Shown here piece after piece: positions 1 through 5,181 of a stretch of 5,181 bases of DNA. Source of the stretch: Acinetobacter sp. (GTDB taxonomy: Bacteria; Pseudomonadota; Gammaproteobacteria; Pseudomonadales; Moraxellaceae); NCBI GenBank assembly GCA_030152675.1, contig JASLIY010000209.1:1-5181 (forward strand), in the 5' to 3' direction. Below the pieces are notes generated by a model, which was not told where the DNA came from, did not search any database, and saw only the letters and a program-made list of their open reading frames with translations. Numbering within the stretch: the stretch's first letter is position 1; each line of letters starts with the position of its first letter. A program made the position numbers and the translations under genes.

Positions 1-431
1 CCATTGACGAAAATCGGAATCGTCGGATAACGGTCTAACTGACCATCACAGAGAAAGTGCAAAGGCTGCGTCACGCCATGATCGGCCTGCATACGATACG
101 AATAAGCCGTGTCGACACCATCGTTGAGCACGTGACGCACCAAATCTAAAGCGGTGTCTTCTGGGACATTGATCTTAAGTTGGTCTTTGCCATAGTCCCA
201 ATCCCCTGCGGCATTGGCACGGATTCCGATGCAAAAGCTTGGCATGAGGTCATAAAAGAAACCATTGAAATGGTCTGGCCCAAAACTGATGATCAAGGTC
301 GGATCATAGGCCTTAATCTCTACTGCAAGCTGCTTAAAGGTCTCACGGACCTGATGTTCTTGCGCTTGATCTCGCGGTGTCGCAAATTCCATCAGTGGGC
401 TGTGCGATGCACAAATCAGCTTAACCGCCAT
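1..431 (-). CDS. mhpB: 2,3-dihydroxyphenylpropionate 1,2-dioxygenase (extradiol), partial, C-terminus beyond left edge
   Basis: This gene encodes a LigB-family (class III) extradiol dioxygenase. The family uses Fe(II) and O2 to cleave 3-(2,3-dihydroxyphenyl)propionate, or the cinnamate analogue, to 2-hydroxy-6-oxononadienedioate in the cytoplasm. The 143 visible codons cover roughly the first half of a protein that is about 314 residues in E. coli. The start MAVKLICASHSPL, the PDHFNGFFYD block (residues 52-61) and MQADHGVTQPL (114-124) match MhpB. By analogy with LigB, His10 and His54 should be iron ligands, and His118 corresponds to the acid-base His115 of E. coli MhpB. The ATG at 431 is chosen because GAGGAG (439-444) lies 7 bases upstream; in-frame ATGs at 449 and 479 lack a Shine-Dalgarno sequence. 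The gene follows hcaB on the same strand after 115 bases, which joins ring cleavage to the hca upper pathway. Function is well supported, but the second half cannot be checked. Confidence 0.93.
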   Translation of the reverse strand, partial: MAVKLICASHSPLMEFATPRDQAQEHQVRETFKQLAVEIKAYDPTLIISFGPDHFNGFFYDLMPSFCIGIRANAAGDWDYGKDQLKINVPEDTALDLVRHVLNDGVDTAYSYRMQADHGVTQPLHFLCDGQLDRYPTIPIFVN

Positions 432-546
432 GGGAGCACTCCTCTGCATCGGACCGCTCACGCCGTCCGAATCATCCATTTATGCTGAACTGGTGTATGC
501 GCTTGTGGCTCAATTGAGCAATACCCACAAACACCAACAACAATGA
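432..546 (-). promoter_or_regulatory. hcaB-mhpB intercistronic region with mhpB leader hairpin
   Basis: These 115 bases are the only sizeable gap within the minus-strand gene run. Read on the minus strand, they contain a palindrome (508-519), then a second inverted repeat TCGGAC/GTCCGA (470-465 and 454-449, 10-base loop), then the GAGGAG ribosome binding site (444-439) of mhpB. The second hairpin ends 4 bases before the ribosome binding site, so it could influence translation or mRNA processing. Neither hairpin is followed by a T tract, so I do not call a terminator. No convincing -35/-10 pair was found, and mhpB may simply be read through from hcaE. Confidence 0.4.
503..530. repeat. Perfect 12-bp palindrome inside a longer inverted repeat
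   Basis: GCTCAATTGAGC at 508-519 is a perfect 12-base palindrome. It sits between TTGTGG (503-508) and its reverse complement CCACAA (525-530), so the region can form alternative hairpins on either strand. There is no T run on either side, which argues against an intrinsic terminator. It could be a dimeric regulator site ahead of mhpB or an mRNA-stabilising intercistronic hairpin. The palindrome is seen directly; its role is not known. Confidence 0.6.
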
Positions 547-1359
547 CTAATCAAAAAATCCAGCGCGCGGCTGACGTAGACCACGAATACCTAGACCACA
601 GTCGGCATTGATCAAAACACCGGTCAGTGGACGGTTATTTTGTCGTGAGGCCAACAGCACATAGGAACCCGCCATGTCTTCTGCTTCAGGCAAGAAATTG
701 AGTGGCATACCACGGGCAATTTTTTCAGGATCACGCGCATCAAGTAAGCCAATCTCAGCTTGACCCAAGCTGGCAGCGCCCTTGATATTGACGTTCATGC
801 CCGATGGCGCAACCGCATTGACGCGCACTTTGGGCGCCAATTCATAGGCCAGCTCTTTCATGATGCCAACACCAGCATGCTTAGAGGCGGTATATACCGG
901 ACCACCGCCTGCGGCATAGAGCGCAGAGTTGGACAACGTGAAAATGATTGAACCTTCAGATTTCACCAATTCATCGAGGGCGGCTTTAGCACCCAAGATC
1001 AAAGATTTGGTATTAATCGCCATGATTTCATCAAATGCGGTTTCGAGTTGCTCACCAGTCATATTGACGATGTCAGCATAGTGATCCCAGATGCCCGCAT
1101 TGCCAATAAAGCAATCCAAGCGGCCAAAGCGTTCCACGGTGGCCTGTACTGCGCGGACATTGTCTGCAAAATTGGCCACATCACCCTCAACCACGACCAC
1201 TTGATCGGCAAAACGCTGTCTGAGCGCCGCAACTTTGGCAGCCGAGCGTTGTAGCACCGCAACCTGTGCGCCTTCTTGCAAAAAGCGTTCAACCAAGGCC
1301 AGACCTAAACCAGACCCGCCCCCAGTGATCAGTACCACTTCACCCGCTAACCAACCCAT
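547..1359 (-). CDS. hcaB: 3-phenylpropionate/cinnamate dihydrodiol dehydrogenase (SDR family)
   Basis: This short-chain dehydrogenase oxidises the cis-dihydrodiol of 3-phenylpropionate or cinnamate with NAD+ to the 2,3-dihydroxyphenyl catechol, the second step of the pathway. The 270-residue length is normal for the classical SDR family. The nucleotide-binding TGGGSGLG motif is at residues 12-19 and NAG at 87-89. The catalytic tetrad is Asn116, Ser143, Tyr156 and Lys160 (YTASK). Blocks such as LDCFIGNAGIWDH, LAYELAPKVRVN and the C-terminal INADCGLGIRG match E. coli HcaB as I recall it, which favours HcaB over BphB of biphenyl pathways. The ATG at 1359 has AGGGAG (1367-1372) 7 bases upstream and lies 2 bases after the hcaC stop, so it belongs to the hcaEFCB transcript. 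The gene ends with TAG and nothing appears truncated. Confidence 0.95.
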   Translation of the reverse strand: MGWLAGEVVLITGGGSGLGLALVERFLQEGAQVAVLQRSAAKVAALRQRFADQVVVVEGDVANFADNVRAVQATVERFGRLDCFIGNAGIWDHYADIVNMTGEQLETAFDEIMAINTKSLILGAKAALDELVKSEGSIIFTLSNSALYAAGGGPVYTASKHAGVGIMKELAYELAPKVRVNAVAPSGMNVNIKGAASLGQAEIGLLDARDPEKIARGMPLNFLPEAEDMAGSYVLLASRQNNRPLTGVLINADCGLGIRGLRQPRAGFFD

Positions 1360-1361
1360 GA

Positions 1362-1688
1362 CTACGCTCCCTGCATGGCAACGTATAACGCGCCATCTTC
1401 TTCAATCACTTCAAAAGTTTGGATCGGATCAGTTGCGGGTAGACATAGTGCTTCGCCGGTTTTGAGGCAAAAACGTGCCGAGTGCAATGGACATTCCACA
1501 GTGCCATCATCTTCAAGATAGCCTTCGGACATTGAGGCATTGCCATGTGAACAACGGTCATTCATGGCAAAGTACTTGCCACCGTCATTAAACACCGCCA
1601 ATGCTTCGATTCCATTGACACCACATTCCACTTTTAAGGCTTCGCCTTGGTCGAGCTCACCCAACTGGCATACAAAAATTTTATTCAT
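1362..1688 (-). CDS. hcaC: 3-phenylpropionate/cinnamate dioxygenase Rieske ferredoxin
   Basis: This small cytoplasmic Rieske-type [2Fe-2S] ferredoxin passes electrons from a ferredoxin reductase to the HcaEF oxygenase. The 108-residue protein carries the cluster ligands as Cys46-x-His48 and Cys66-x-x-His69, with 17 residues between the two pairs. The stretch from DRCSHGNASMSEGYLEDD onward and CLKTGEALCLPATDP match E. coli HcaC nearly residue for residue as I recall it. The ATG at 1688 shares its A-strand base with the hcaF TAA stop (TAATG). No Shine-Dalgarno sequence is visible upstream of it, which suggests that ribosomes ending hcaF restart on hcaC. It is followed 2 bases later by hcaB. The partner reductase (HcaD) is not in this window. 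Confidence 0.95.
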   Translation of the reverse strand: MNKIFVCQLGELDQGEALKVECGVNGIEALAVFNDGGKYFAMNDRCSHGNASMSEGYLEDDGTVECPLHSARFCLKTGEALCLPATDPIQTFEVIEEDGALYVAMQGA

Positions 1689-2206
1689 TAGAAAAACACA
1701 CTGAGGTTATGCGAGGTATAGGTCACCTGATCGAGGGTGATTTTGCGCTCAAAAATTTGAAAGCCTAGACCGCCCTCGACCTGACGAATCCGATCTAAAC
1801 GCTTGCCCACATAGAAAGTCACGTCTTTCTCTTTTTGGGTGCGATATAACAAATACGCCACGTTGACATCGTATTCGCCCTCAACATCGGTCGCAGCAAC
1901 ACGGATATTGGTGACCATGTGTGTGGTGCGTGATGGCGGTTCTTCAGCCCATGCCATCCCGGTTTCAAGACGTGCTACACGACGTTCGAGCAAATGTTTA
2001 TTGTCGTTAAAGACCCATGTGGTCGGCAATTCTAAGGCACGACGACGATCACGTGTTTGCGCATTTGGCGTGGTGCGCAAGGTGTAGGAGATGTCTTCAG
2101 CCAAGACATCTAACCATTCACGGAATCTCCACTCATCCAATAAAGCCGCTTCTTGATACAAGAACTGGCTGATCTGATGATGTAATTCGATACTGACTTG
2201 TTTCAT
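1688..2206 (-). CDS. hcaF: 3-phenylpropionate/cinnamate dioxygenase beta (small) subunit
   Basis: This is the small subunit of the ring-hydroxylating dioxygenase. Such subunits have a SnoaL/cystatin-like cone fold, bind no metal and stabilise the alpha3beta3 hexamer. At 172 residues it has the usual family length. Diagnostic stretches are NAQTRDRRRA (48-57), TTWVFND (62-68), the strongly conserved RLETGMAWAEEPPSRT (79-94), FYVGKRLDRIR (131-141) and the C-terminal TSHNLSVFF, all like E. coli HcaF. The ATG at 2206 overlaps the hcaE TAA stop by one base (TAATG) and has AGGAG (2215-2219) 8 bases upstream inside the end of hcaE. Translation is therefore likely coupled to hcaE, giving the roughly equal subunit amounts needed for the hexamer. 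Confidence 0.95.
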   Translation of the reverse strand: MKQVSIELHHQISQFLYQEAALLDEWRFREWLDVLAEDISYTLRTTPNAQTRDRRRALELPTTWVFNDNKHLLERRVARLETGMAWAEEPPSRTTHMVTNIRVAATDVEGEYDVNVAYLLYRTQKEKDVTFYVGKRLDRIRQVEGGLGFQIFERKITLDQVTYTSHNLSVFF

Positions 2207-3570
2207 TACACCAACTCCTGCTCATAGGCTTCAGCTGCTTTTTCAACTTCTTCCCATGTCTCATGAATGAGCAAATCTGCCCAGCGACGGTACATCCCAC
2301 GCGCTGCCGTTTCAGAGAAGATATAGTTGGTAATCCCCGGAATACCGTCTTCGCGCACCTGCTCTTTGCCCAAGCCCATTTCCATAATCAATGGATTTTT
2401 ACGCGCTTTATAACCACGCAAGACTTTTTGAATCTCGACCCAGTTTTCAGAGTCATCTTGCTCCAAGAACCCAGCAGGACCGAAAGCACGGGTGGCCGAA
2501 CGTTCAAATGCTTCTTTAACTTCTTGAGACGCTTCAGCATCGGCAATACAGAATGCCCATACTTCAGTTTTATTTGGACCACGTGGATGCCAAACGCGTA
2601 AAGTTGCGGTTCCATTGAGCCATGACAAGGTCGGGAACATGGTGTTATGACCGGCTAAACGTAGAGCACGGACTTCACCGAGACGTTCTTTAACTTCGTC
2701 ATAAGTTTCACGGAAATAATTGGCCACTTCACCATCAACCCAGACGTTTGCATCGGGTTTCTCGGTAAAGAAAAAGCCTGAACCATGACCGCGTTGGCCA
2801 TACTGGATCGCATCTTTGGCGGTTTCCCAGACCGGACGTGCAGTTTGTGCATCACCGAGTTGCTTGCTGCTGTCGTCATTGGCTTTGGCACCCAAGACTT
2901 GAATCGCAGACGCATGTGAGAACAAGGCATGGTATTGATCCGAGGCAAACTGTTCTGCTGCAAATTTCCAGTTACACTCGATTTCCCATTTATGCACCCC
3001 ACCGATAATTTCGGTGCCGCCCGGGCGACGGTCTAAAACACCATCTAAATACCAAGCCATATCACCCATGTATTCGATCAGATCCGGCGTGGTTTCATCC
3101 CAGCAGCCAAAGATCAAACCTTTGTAGCTTTCAACGCGATTGACTTCCACCAAGCCCCATTTTTCTTTACAGGCCCCTTGTGGAAATGCACGATCTTCAA
3201 GCGGAATATCTTTGAGTTGACCATCGACGCCATAAGACCAGCCATGATATGGACAGGTAAATGCACGTGTATTACCACAATCAGCAAAACTCACGCGCAT
3301 AGAACGGTGGCGACATTGGTTTAAAAAAGCTTTGATTGAACCGTCTTTTTGACGCGTCACAATAATCGGATCTTCACCCATATAGTTGTTAAAAAAGTCA
3401 CCCGATTTCTGGATTTGGCTTTCATGGCAGAGAAATAACCAAGTGCGTCCGAATACACGTTCGAGCTCAAGCTCATAGATTTCAGGATCAGTATAAATAG
3501 AAGGCACGACTCGACCATTTTTAGCATCAACTAAACGATCGATATCCAGCGTATCAATTCTATTTTTCAT
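2206..3570 (-). CDS. hcaE: 3-phenylpropionate/cinnamate dioxygenase alpha (large) subunit
   Basis: This is the catalytic subunit of the two-component oxygenase that adds O2 to the 2,3 positions of the ring of 3-phenylpropionate or cinnamate to form the cis-dihydrodiol. With the start used here it is 454 residues, against 453 in E. coli HcaE. The N-terminal Rieske domain has Cys86-x-His88 and Cys106-x-x-His109, 17 residues apart. The catalytic domain has [14 protein letters not shown] (206-219), giving bridging Asp211 and iron ligands His214 and His219, with the third ligand expected in the QDDSENW block (371-377). The ATG at 3570 is preferred over an in-frame ATG at 3615 because GGAGAG (3576-3581) precedes it by 5 bases and the product then starts like HcaE. 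The 3615 ATG has no Shine-Dalgarno sequence. It is the first gene of the hcaEFCB run, divergent from hcaR. Substrate is inferred from close resemblance to HcaE. Confidence 0.96.
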   Translation of the reverse strand: MKNRIDTLDIDRLVDAKNGRVVPSIYTDPEIYELELERVFGRTWLFLCHESQIQKSGDFFNNYMGEDPIIVTRQKDGSIKAFLNQCRHRSMRVSFADCGNTRAFTCPYHGWSYGVDGQLKDIPLEDRAFPQGACKEKWGLVEVNRVESYKGLIFGCWDETTPDLIEYMGDMAWYLDGVLDRRPGGTEIIGGVHKWEIECNWKFAAEQFASDQYHALFSHASAIQVLGAKANDDSSKQLGDAQTARPVWETAKDAIQYGQRGHGSGFFFTEKPDANVWVDGEVANYFRETYDEVKERLGEVRALRLAGHNTMFPTLSWLNGTATLRVWHPRGPNKTEVWAFCIADAEASQEVKEAFERSATRAFGPAGFLEQDDSENWVEIQKVLRGYKARKNPLIMEMGLGKEQVREDGIPGITNYIFSETAARGMYRRWADLLIHETWEEVEKAAEAYEQELV

Positions 3571-3687
3571 CAGCACTCTCCATAGCTTCGCATCAATAAA
3601 ATCAAAACGATTCATTTTCGAGATAATATGGGTTTAAGTTTGATGAATGAGAAATATTATTTATATATGCTGCTATAGATGATGCCG

Positions 3688-3716
3688 ATTATAAAGCGTA
3701 GCTATATAGGCTTAAA
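3688..3716 (-). promoter_or_regulatory. Candidate hcaE operon promoter
   Basis: On the minus strand, TATAAT at 3693-3688 is a perfect -10 hexamer. The -35 position 17 bases upstream (3716-3711) reads TTTAAG and matches the consensus at only about three of six bases. A strong -10 with a weak -35 is typical of a promoter that needs an activator, and the 16-base dyad at 3715-3730 sits just where a LysR-type activator could touch the -35 region. Transcription would start near 3681, giving a leader of about 110 bases before the hcaE ATG. The transcription start is predicted only. Confidence 0.45.
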
Positions 3717-3730
3717 ATCAGCTATGATTT
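3715..3730. promoter_or_regulatory. Candidate HcaR operator dyad
   Basis: AAATCA (3715-3720) and TGATTT (3725-3730) are perfect 6-base inverted repeats around a GCTA spacer. The site lies in the hcaE-hcaR gap and overlaps the upstream edge of the predicted hcaE -35 region. LysR-type regulators bind dyads in such places, but this one is not a centred T-N11-A box, so the assignment to HcaR is tentative. Confidence 0.4.
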
Positions 3731-3781
3731 ATACATATTTGTTTATTTTAAGTCGATTCACGTTAAAAGCCGGATGAAAAA

Positions 3782-4666
3782 ATGGAATTACGTCATCTTC
3801 GTTATTTTGTCACTGTGGCAGAAGAACTTAATTTTAGTAAAGCCGCGCAGCGTTTATTTACCGCGCAGCCGTCTTTAAGTCAACAGATTAAATATCTGGA
3901 ACAAGAACTCGATATTCAACTGTTCCATCGTACCAAGCGTAAAGTCGAACTCACGGAAGAAGGTCGAAACTTTTTACCTTATGCACAAGCCACCTTGGAT
4001 CAAGCCGAGATCACGGTGCAAAAAACTCGGCAAGTCGCCAAAGAGCAAAGTTGTTGTTTGAGCATTGGTTTTGTGCCGGTTGCTGAACTCAAAGTTTTCC
4101 CCTTGGTTTTGACCAAGATTCGCTTTGAAAATCCTGACTTAAAAATATCACTGCAAAGTATGGATGCCGCTGAACAGCTTGAAGCACTTGAGTCAGGTCA
4201 GATTGATATCGGTTTTGTGCGTGAAAATATCAGCACCGATTGCATCAGCAGTCGACTGGTGTTTCGGGAAAAGATGCTCTTTTTGATGCCCAAAGATCAC
4301 CCCTTGGCGCAGTATGATGTGATCCCGGTGGAGGCCTTGAATAATGAAGCATTGATCATTGCCTCGATCGAAAATGCGCCGACTTTACACAAGTCTGTGC
4401 TGCACTTTGCCAAGCAGAACAATATTAAATTCAACCTGATCCAACATGCAGGAAATATCTTATTCAATATTAACTCGGTCAATATGGGACTCGGCTGCGC
4501 CATATTACCTCACTATATTGAACCGATTATCCACAACCATCGCAATATCGTGATTAAACCGCTTTCCGTTGAACTTCCATTATTGGATTTATTTATGAGT
4601 TATCACACGCGAAACAACCAACAGAATATCGAGAAATTTATCAACTCGATTGAAAATAAAATCTAG
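3782..4666 (+). CDS. hcaR: LysR-type transcriptional regulator of the hca cluster
   Basis: This DNA-binding regulator probably activates hcaEFCB when 3-phenylpropionate or cinnamate (or a pathway product) is bound. At 294 residues it has the standard LysR length. The N-terminal winged helix-turn-helix starts MELRHLRYFVTVAEELNFSK, with the helix-turn-helix around residues 18-41 (AAQRLFTAQPSLSQQIKYLE at 21-40). A linker follows (about 60-90), then a periplasmic-binding-protein-like effector domain from about residue 92 (LSIGFVPVAELKVFP) to the end. The first ten residues and the IGFVP start of the effector domain resemble E. coli HcaR, and its divergent position beside hcaE supports the assignment. 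The rest of the effector domain seems less conserved than the enzymes are. Only a partial Shine-Dalgarno (GGAT, 3772-3775) precedes the ATG, which fits low expression. Choice of HcaR rests on context plus the N-terminus. Confidence 0.9.
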   Translation: MELRHLRYFVTVAEELNFSKAAQRLFTAQPSLSQQIKYLEQELDIQLFHRTKRKVELTEEGRNFLPYAQATLDQAEITVQKTRQVAKEQSCCLSIGFVPVAELKVFPLVLTKIRFENPDLKISLQSMDAAEQLEALESGQIDIGFVRENISTDCISSRLVFREKMLFLMPKDHPLAQYDVIPVEALNNEALIIASIENAPTLHKSVLHFAKQNNIKFNLIQHAGNILFNINSVNMGLGCAILPHYIEPIIHNHRNIVIKPLSVELPLLDLFMSYHTRNNQQNIEKFINSIENKI

Positions 4667-4832
4667 AGCCGTGTTAAATAAACTGACTCGGGTTTAAATT
4701 TTTATAGTTTAAATAGATCAGACGGTGCATAAATTATATTAGTGCTTTGATCTGGATTAAATCATATTCACAGACTTTGATAAAACTTTGAGACTAGGCC
4801 CCCTGACCTATTCGCAACTGAAAGGATCTTAT
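4667..4832 (+). other. hcaR-hydrolase intergenic region with short repeats
   Basis: This 166-base AT-rich gap holds no gene. It contains GTTTAAAT twice as a direct repeat (4692-4699 and 4707-4714), an inverted pair AGATCA/TGATCT (4715-4720 and 4748-4753), and CTTTGA three times (4745, 4775 and 4786), the last two 11 bases apart. No GC-rich hairpin with a T tract was found after hcaR, so a terminator is not called. I found no convincing promoter for the hydrolase gene either, so whether it is co-transcribed with hcaR is open. Confidence 0.4.
4822..4826 (+). promoter_or_regulatory. Ribosome binding site that sets the hydrolase start
   Basis: AAGGA at 4822-4826 lies 6 bases before the ATG at 4833 and 15 bases before a second in-frame ATG at 4842. 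The spacing favours 4833 as the start. Confidence 0.6.
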
Positions 4833-5181
4833 ATGTGCGCTATGGAAACTCCAAATTATAAAACCGATGCATTTTTCGGCCTCGAAGATCAGTGGCTCGA
4901 AACGGCCGCTGGTGAATTGACGCATTATCATGAAGCGGGTTCGGGCACACCAATTTTATTTTTACACGGCTCAGGTACAGGCGTTTCTGCGGCAGCCAAC
5001 TGGTGGTTAAACCTCAATGCCATCGCCGAAGTTGGACACTGCTATGCCATCGATTCGATTGGTTATGGTCAGACCGTGGTTGCAGAAGGAACACCTTACG
5101 GCATTAAAGCTTGGGTCGAACATGCGATTCGCTTTATGGACAAAGCCGGCATCGAAAAAACCTGGTTGGTGGGAAATTCCC
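4833..5181 (+). CDS. mhpC: Alpha/beta hydrolase, MhpC-type meta-cleavage product hydrolase, partial, C-terminus beyond right edge
   Basis: This alpha/beta-fold serine hydrolase probably cleaves the C-C bond of the MhpB product, 2-hydroxy-6-oxononadienedioate, to 2-hydroxypenta-2,4-dienoate and succinate (fumarate from the cinnamate route). The 116 visible codons contain the oxyanion-hole motif HGSG (residues 45-48), the AIDSIGYGQT segment (72-81) and the nucleophile elbow VGNS (113-116), whose Ser116 is the expected catalytic serine at the very edge of the window. The Asp and His of the triad lie outside. E. coli MhpC is about 288 residues. It differs from MhpC as I recall it by HGSGTG where HGSGPG is usual and by ANWWLN nearby, so a paralogous meta-cleavage hydrolase is possible. 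Placement beside hca genes and mhpB supports the substrate. It follows hcaR in the same direction. Confidence 0.83.
   Translation, partial: MCAMETPNYKTDAFFGLEDQWLETAAGELTHYHEAGSGTPILFLHGSGTGVSAAANWWLNLNAIAEVGHCYAIDSIGYGQTVVAEGTPYGIKAWVEHAIRFMDKAGIEKTWLVGNS

Larger units (their letters stand above)
3571..3781. promoter_or_regulatory. Divergent hcaE-hcaR control region
   Basis: This 211-base AT-rich region separates the divergent operon and its LysR-type regulator, the usual place for the regulator to bind. It holds several dyads: CTATAG (3673-3678), CTATATAG (3702-3709) and AAATCA-GCTA-TGATTT (3715-3730). The pentamer GCTAT occurs three times on the plus strand, at 3672, 3701 and 3721. A perfect TATAAT lies on the minus strand at 3693-3688. 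For hcaR, TTGATG (3640-3645) followed 16 bases later by TATATA (3662-3667) is a possible promoter, but other AT-rich hexamers compete. Binding by HcaR is inferred from gene arrangement and family behaviour. Confidence 0.7.

Noticed and set aside
180..488. Plus-strand open frame of 102 codons
   Set aside because: It is antisense to the mhpB coding region, which is well recognised by its motifs, so it is a shadow.
2263..3002. Open frames of about 110 codons (2263-2601 plus strand, 2655-3002 minus strand) inside hcaE
   Set aside because: They lie in other frames of a strongly conserved enzyme gene, have no family resemblance and no supporting ribosome binding site; they are shadows.
547..3570. 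Biphenyl or benzene dioxygenase operon (bphAEFG-B type) as an alternative identity
   Set aside because: The alpha, beta, ferredoxin and dehydrogenase proteins all resemble HcaE, HcaF, HcaC and HcaB closely, and the ring-cleavage gene is LigB-family MhpB, not a BphC-type extradiol enzyme.
4686..4720. Possible intrinsic terminator after hcaR around the TTTAAA repeats
   Set aside because: The only stem is six A-U pairs with no GC content and no following T tract, so it would not be stable.
4747..4812. Promoter for the hydrolase gene from TTGATC, TTCACA or TTGATA hexamers
   Set aside because: None has a reasonable -10 hexamer at 16-18 bases spacing.
1..5181. CRISPR array, tRNA, rRNA or insertion sequence
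   Set aside because: No regularly spaced repeats, tRNA-like folds, rRNA segments or transposase frames are visible; the window is nearly filled by catabolic genes.

Overview
This window holds a cluster for the breakdown of 3-phenylpropionate and cinnamate. Protein sequences and gene order closely match what I recall of Escherichia coli hca and mhp. The organism is probably a gammaproteobacterium. Moderate base composition with AT-rich intergenic DNA would suit an Acinetobacter-like or other Moraxellaceae host, but the genus is an inference and is not fixed by the sequence.

Layout. On the minus strand, read from right to left, lie hcaE (2206-3570, oxygenase alpha subunit), hcaF (1688-2206, beta subunit), hcaC (1362-1688, Rieske ferredoxin), hcaB (547-1359, dihydrodiol dehydrogenase) and, after a 115-base gap, the first 143 codons of mhpB (1-431, extradiol ring-cleavage dioxygenase, cut by the left edge). 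hcaE, hcaF and hcaC are joined by one-base TAATG overlaps, and hcaC and hcaB are 2 bases apart, so these four are very likely one transcript. On the plus strand lie the divergent LysR-type regulator hcaR (3782-4666) and, 166 bases further on, the first 116 codons of an alpha/beta hydrolase (4833-5181) of the MhpC meta-cleavage-product hydrolase type, cut by the right edge.

How the genes work together. HcaEF with ferredoxin HcaC dihydroxylates the aromatic ring. HcaB oxidises the cis-dihydrodiol to the 2,3-dihydroxyphenyl catechol. MhpB opens that ring, and the MhpC-like hydrolase splits the product into 2-hydroxypentadienoate and succinate (or fumarate from cinnamate). HcaR, expressed from the shared 3571-3781 control region, probably activates the hcaE promoter in response to a pathway acid. 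No ferredoxin reductase (hcaD) is in the window; it may lie outside.

Novelty. The enzymes belong to a known pathway and I see no wholly new system. The points worth a second look are the joining of upper-pathway (hca) and lower-pathway (mhp) genes around one regulator, the absence of hcaD from its usual place after hcaB, and several palindromes in the control regions.
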